Virus record (IMG/VR): IMGVR_UViG_3300025771_000065
Span: 1-38,448 of that record
Reading direction: 5' to 3' (one strand)
Length of the DNA stretch: 38,448 bases
Source of the DNA: a virus
Part shown: piece after piece, positions 36,439 to 38,448 of the stretch
How positions within the stretch are numbered: position 1 is the first letter of the stretch
Layout of the letters: each line of letters starts with the position of its first letter
The notes under the pieces: generated by a model
Told to the model about the DNA's origin: nothing
Databases searched by the model: none
The model's input: only the letters and a program-made list of their open reading frames with translations
Position numbers and translations under genes: made by a program

Positions 36439-36694
36439 ATCATTCGATGAAGTAATGGCTGTACTTAAAGCCGAAAAAGAAAATTACGAGTTTAAACAAA
36501 CTGTAAGAAAGGTTTATAATAGACCTAAATTAACAAAACAAGTTAAAAAGGCTAGAAGTCAAGCACCAGGCCGACTTGATTGTTTTAAAGATGAAAATAG
36601 AACATATTCAGATAAAGAAGTAAGAACCTATTTAGATGGTACATCTTATTTTGAAACTTACAATGCAATGAAAGGATATGATAGTTATGAATAA
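36431..36694 (+). CDS. Small basic protein, 87 aa
   Basis: It starts MGKSFDEVMAVLKAEKENYE, preceded by AGGAG. The middle is strongly basic (KVYNRPKLTKQVKKARSQAP) and the end is acidic and aromatic (TSYFETYNAMKGYDSYE). A nucleic-acid-binding role is possible. Family not recognised. Confidence 0.7.
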   Translation: MGKSFDEVMAVLKAEKENYEFKQTVRKVYNRPKLTKQVKKARSQAPGRLDCFKDENRTYSDKEVRTYLDGTSYFETYNAMKGYDSYE

Positions 36695-36836
36695 TATTAC
36701 AAGAAGAGTTATTGCTTTGAGAGAAGCTCGTGATAGAGCTCAAGACCCAGACTTTAAATTGCTCTGGGATCAAAAGTTAAGAGAATTAATTAAACTTGCA
36801 GAAACAGGAGGAGTTAAAAGTGGGTCAATTCAATGA
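36687..36836 (+). CDS. Tiny helical protein, 49 aa
   Basis: An ORF overlapping both neighbours (eight and seventeen bases). MNNITRRVIALREARDRAQD then FKLLWDQKLRELIKLAETGG suggests two amphipathic helices. The next gene's ribosome site (GGAGG) lies inside it. No family. Confidence 0.65.
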   Translation: MNNITRRVIALREARDRAQDPDFKLLWDQKLRELIKLAETGGVKSGSIQ

Positions 36837-37119
36837 TAAAGTAGAAAGACAAAGGCTTTTATTAGAAGCTGAAGAATGGGCAAGAGATATAAAATCTATG
36901 CAAGCTCATAGTTTAAGTTCAATGTGGTATGATAATAGACCACAAGACACTGCTGATGGTAAGGGTGTTATTGATATTGTTTACAATAATGGTCTTATTA
37001 AAAGAGAATTAGCAGATGGCACAAAGGTTTACTTTGGAGAGAAATTGAAAGGTGATGCGTTAATTGATGCTTATGTAAGAGAAGTTAAACCATCAATAGA
37101 ACAATATATTTTGAAATAA
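36820..37119 (+). CDS. Unknown small protein, 99 aa
   Basis: The GTG at 36820 follows an AGGAGG site eight bases upstream and is preferred over an upstream in-frame start at 36796. The protein has a helical acidic N-terminus (RQRLLLEAEEWARDIKSM), a beta-hairpin-like IDIVYNNGLIKRELADGTKV and a helical C-terminus (DAYVREVKPSIEQYILK). It is last of this operon. No terminator is seen before the next promoter. Confidence 0.75.
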   Translation: MGQFNDKVERQRLLLEAEEWARDIKSMQAHSLSSMWYDNRPQDTADGKGVIDIVYNNGLIKRELADGTKVYFGEKLKGDALIDAYVREVKPSIEQYILK

Positions 37120-37122
37120 CAC

Positions 37123-37151
37123 TGTACAATGATTTGTATATATGGTATAAT
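37123..37151 (+). promoter_or_regulatory. Early-type promoter, near-leaderless
   Basis: TGTACA (37123-37128), 17 bp and TATAAT (37146-37151, preceded by TGG). The ATG at 37161 follows nine bases later. Confidence 0.83.
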
Positions 37152-37160
37152 AGACTAATT

Positions 37161-37520
37161 ATGGGAATGACTAATTTTTACATGGGATCTTTACGATACG
37201 GTCCAACCGGCAAACGAAGAAAAAACCATTTTGCAGGTAGTTCTAAATCTAAACCAATCGAGTTTAAAAAGCATAAGTCTTCTAGGACACAATTAGATAT
37301 TATGCGAGAGCTACAAGCCAGTCAATATAAATCAATTATGGAAGAAGCTGTAGCAAATGGTACATGGGTTAAAATGGACTCTAATGCTACTGCTAAAAAA
37401 GAAAATCCAATTTATACAGGGACGTTAGTAAAAGGTATTGCTACTATGCATAAATCAAATGCAGTACCTATAATTAGTAAAGAAGAAGCAACTGATATAT
37501 CTAGAATGAGGAGAGGATAG
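37161..37520 (+). CDS. Unknown basic protein, 119 aa
   Basis: I set the start to the ATG at 37161, because a longer frame from 37134 would begin upstream of the -10 box. The N-terminus is Gly/Tyr/Lys-rich (MGMTNFYMGSLRYGPTGKRR), followed by a basic region and TQLDIMRELQASQYKSIMEE. It ends EEATDISRMRRG. No family is recognised. It overlaps the next GTG by one base. Confidence 0.75.
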   Translation: MGMTNFYMGSLRYGPTGKRRKNHFAGSSKSKPIEFKKHKSSRTQLDIMRELQASQYKSIMEEAVANGTWVKMDSNATAKKENPIYTGTLVKGIATMHKSNAVPIISKEEATDISRMRRG

Positions 37521-37630
37521 TGGATAAGTTCTTTAGTTTTTTAGAAACAGTTGCTATAGGATTATTTAAATTATTTTGTACAGTTATTATTTGTAGTACA
37601 TTATTAGTAATTGTGCTTTCATGGATATAA
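37520..37630 (+). CDS. Single-helix membrane peptide, 36 aa
   Basis: A GTG overlapping the upstream stop, with AGGAGAGGA upstream, starts MDKFFSFLETVAIGLFKLFC. A hydrophobic helix rich in Ile, Leu and Val follows and ends SWI. It is nearly all membrane-spanning, with two Cys. Confidence 0.65.
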   Translation: MDKFFSFLETVAIGLFKLFCTVIICSTLLVIVLSWI

Positions 37631-37634
37631 TAAT

Positions 37635-37835
37635 ATGGAAACATTTTTAATATTAACAATTTTAATCTTCTTAGCAGATTCACAAATAGAATCAAAAGAA
37701 GAAGTAATACCACCAGTAGAAAAAGTGGTAGAAAAAGAAATATCTGAAAATGCAGTAAACGTTACAGAAGTAATGGCATTAAAAGAGGTATTAGAAAAAG
37801 TTGTAGATTTACAGAAAAAGGAAGGTGAAGAGTAA
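37635..37835 (+). CDS. Small protein with N-terminal hydrophobic segment, 66 aa
   Basis: The ATG at 37635 lies five bases after the previous stop. Residues 1-14 are hydrophobic (METFLILTILIFLA) and the rest is acidic/Lys-rich with coiled-coil character (EKVVEKEISENAVNVTEVMA, LKEVLEKVVDLQKKEGEE). A signal anchor with a coiled tail is possible. An earlier in-frame start at 37611 lies inside the upstream peptide. Confidence 0.65.
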   Translation: METFLILTILIFLADSQIESKEEVIPPVEKVVEKEISENAVNVTEVMALKEVLEKVVDLQKKEGEE

Positions 37836-37969
37836 TGGCAACAATTGTAGGATATATATTTGGAACATTGGTGATAATCATTATGGCTTTAGGAGTTTAT
37901 ATTCAGTCAGTAATGATATCAGAAGAGAAACAAGGTAAAAGAATACCTTTATTTTGGGAAAAGGAGTAA
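37835..37969 (+). CDS. Single-helix membrane peptide, 44 aa
   Basis: An ORF with a one-base overlap to the upstream gene. The N-terminal 28 residues are hydrophobic (IVGYIFGTLVIIIMALGVYI) followed by a charged tail (EEKQGKRIPLFWEKE). It forms a small membrane-protein run with its two upstream neighbours. Confidence 0.68.
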   Translation: MATIVGYIFGTLVIIIMALGVYIQSVMISEEKQGKRIPLFWEKE

Positions 37970-37971
37970 TT

Positions 37972-38283
37972 ATGAGTTATTATGATACAGACGAGATCTA
38001 TAATCAAGTTGGTGATCTCACAAAAGAAGTAATGGCAAAATTTGATGTCATTGAAAGAAAATTAGACGATTTGATTGCGTTAAAAGATGAAGAGAATAAT
38101 GAAGAGATTCATTCATTTCAGCTAAATAATCGTTTTTGTACAGTATTTAGAACACCAGGTGGAACATTTGGTATTAAAATGAAAGTAGATGGAAAGACAG
38201 TTGGTAAGGAACTCTTTCCAGGTAAAAGCGAATCATATGCAGAAGATGCTGCAGAAAATTTCGTACACGGTATAAAGAATTAA
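37972..38283 (+). CDS. Unknown small protein, 103 aa
   Basis: The ATG at 37972 has AAAGGAG upstream. The N-terminal part is a helix (IYNQVGDLTKEVMAKFDVIE) and the C-terminal part a beta-rich domain (RFCTVFRTPGGTFGIKMKVD, then GKSESYAEDAAENFVHGIK) that resembles a small AP2-type three-strand DNA-binding fold, without certainty. No family is recognised. Confidence 0.75.
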   Translation: MSYYDTDEIYNQVGDLTKEVMAKFDVIERKLDDLIALKDEENNEEIHSFQLNNRFCTVFRTPGGTFGIKMKVDGKTVGKELFPGKSESYAEDAAENFVHGIKN

Positions 38284-38287
38284 TTAT

Positions 38288-38337
38288 GACCAGACTGCAA
38301 TCACTACTCCTTATCTTAATTAATATGTGGTCTGGTC
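38288..38337. repeat. Inverted repeat with long loop
   Basis: GACCAGAC (38288-38295) and GTCTGGTC (38330-38337) form a perfect 8-bp inverted repeat separated by 34 bases. There is no T run after it, so it is not a standard terminator. It lies in the gap before an early-type promoter. Confidence 0.5.
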
Positions 38338-38347
38338 GCTCTAACAT

Positions 38348-38376
38348 TGTACATTCACTAAAAACTATGGTATAAT
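38348..38376 (+). promoter_or_regulatory. Early-type promoter, leaderless
   Basis: TGTACA (38348-38353), 17 bp and TATAAT (38371-38376, preceded by TGG). The ATG at 38383 is six bases after the -10 box, exactly where transcription should begin. Confidence 0.83.
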
Positions 38377-38382
38377 ATAATT

Positions 38383-38448
38383 ATGGAAAAATTTATAAAT
38401 GATAATATTTTAAAGATTACAATAATAGTCACACTACCATTGTGGGTG
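38383..38448 (+). CDS. Start of a membrane-like protein (partial)
   Basis: The frame runs off the right edge. The visible 22 residues (MEKFINDNILKITIIVTLPL onward) contain the start of a hydrophobic segment. There is no ribosome site; it is predicted to be translated from a leaderless mRNA. Nothing more can be said. Confidence 0.6.
   Translation, partial: MEKFINDNILKITIIVTLPLWV

Noticed and set aside
38286-38375. A 29-codon frame (MTRLQSLLLILINMWSGRSN onward) before the last promoter
   Set aside because: It runs through the -35 and most of the -10 box of a good promoter, has no ribosome site, and contains the arms of an inverted repeat; more likely non-coding.
1-38448. CRISPR arrays, tRNA genes, insertion sequences or attachment sites
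   Set aside because: I looked for regular spaced repeats, cloverleaf-type sequences, transposase motifs and integrase genes and saw none; coding density leaves almost no room.

Overview
The window is part of the genome of a T4-like marine myovirus. It is AT-rich, every gene lies on the plus strand, and most genes overlap by 1 to 60 bases or abut. The closest overall resemblance I recognise is to pelagimyophages (phages of SAR11/Pelagibacterales) and more distantly to T4-like cyanophages. The evidence is a UvsX-like tail followed by a gp41 helicase, T4-type RNase H, class Ia nrdA/nrdB plus glutaredoxin, PhoH, a GH24 lysozyme close to T4 e, T4 late-promoter octamers (TATAAATA), and many small proteins of families I associate with marine T4-like phages. 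The host assignment is inference. No tRNA, CRISPR array, integrase or insertion sequence was found, and no stretch over 300 bases lacks a gene.

Layout. 1-2070: end of uvsX, an unknown gene, the gp41 helicase, a small membrane protein and a terminator. 2078-3279: a palindrome-preceded early-type promoter and five small unknown genes. 3284-10474: after a late-type promoter, a run of genes of which many start with a T4-like capsid-targeting sequence (short amphipathic N-terminus, then L/I-x-E followed by A/D/G). They include a ligase-like nucleotidyltransferase and an NMN-adenylyltransferase-like protein. 10493-12973: conserved small proteins and an overlapping Rz/Rz1-type spanin pair. 12977-17410: nrdA, a hidden bridging ORF, nrdB, a small membrane protein, glutaredoxin, a zinc ribbon and a GIY-YIG-like protein. 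17436-22955: RNase H, a DUF6433-like protein, a GT-B-like glycosyltransferase, PhoH and a PD-(D/E)XK exonuclease. 22999-26477: a HAD phosphatase with a capsid-targeting-like N-terminus, small proteins, a virion-like protein and lysozyme.

26500-34684 is the most remarkable part. It holds a lipoprotein gene with a textbook -1 frameshift signal (GGGAAAG, 8-nt spacer, about 20-bp hairpin and a 50-codon extension with no start codon), then two small membrane proteins and a type VIII secretion (curli) module: CsgF, CsgG, two curlin-like repeat proteins and a FecR-domain protein. IscU- and IscA-type Fe-S proteins and a CHASE2-class III nucleotide cyclase follow. This looks like an acquired bacterial surface-fibre and signalling module maintained in phage gene style. 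34702-38448 is an early-type region of small unknown genes driven by repeated promoters, including a PNKP-like HAD phosphatase.

Transcription signals are unusually legible. An early-type promoter (TGTACA or close, 16-17 bp, TATAAT) recurs about ten times. In three copies a 19-20-bp palindrome lies at a fixed distance upstream, and the gene has a normal leader with a Shine-Dalgarno site. In about six others the start codon lies 6-11 nt after the -10 box, predicting leaderless or near-leaderless mRNAs. Late-type octamers precede the capsid-targeted cluster, the HAD gene, the virion-like pair, the frameshifted lipoprotein and the membrane pair before the curli genes.
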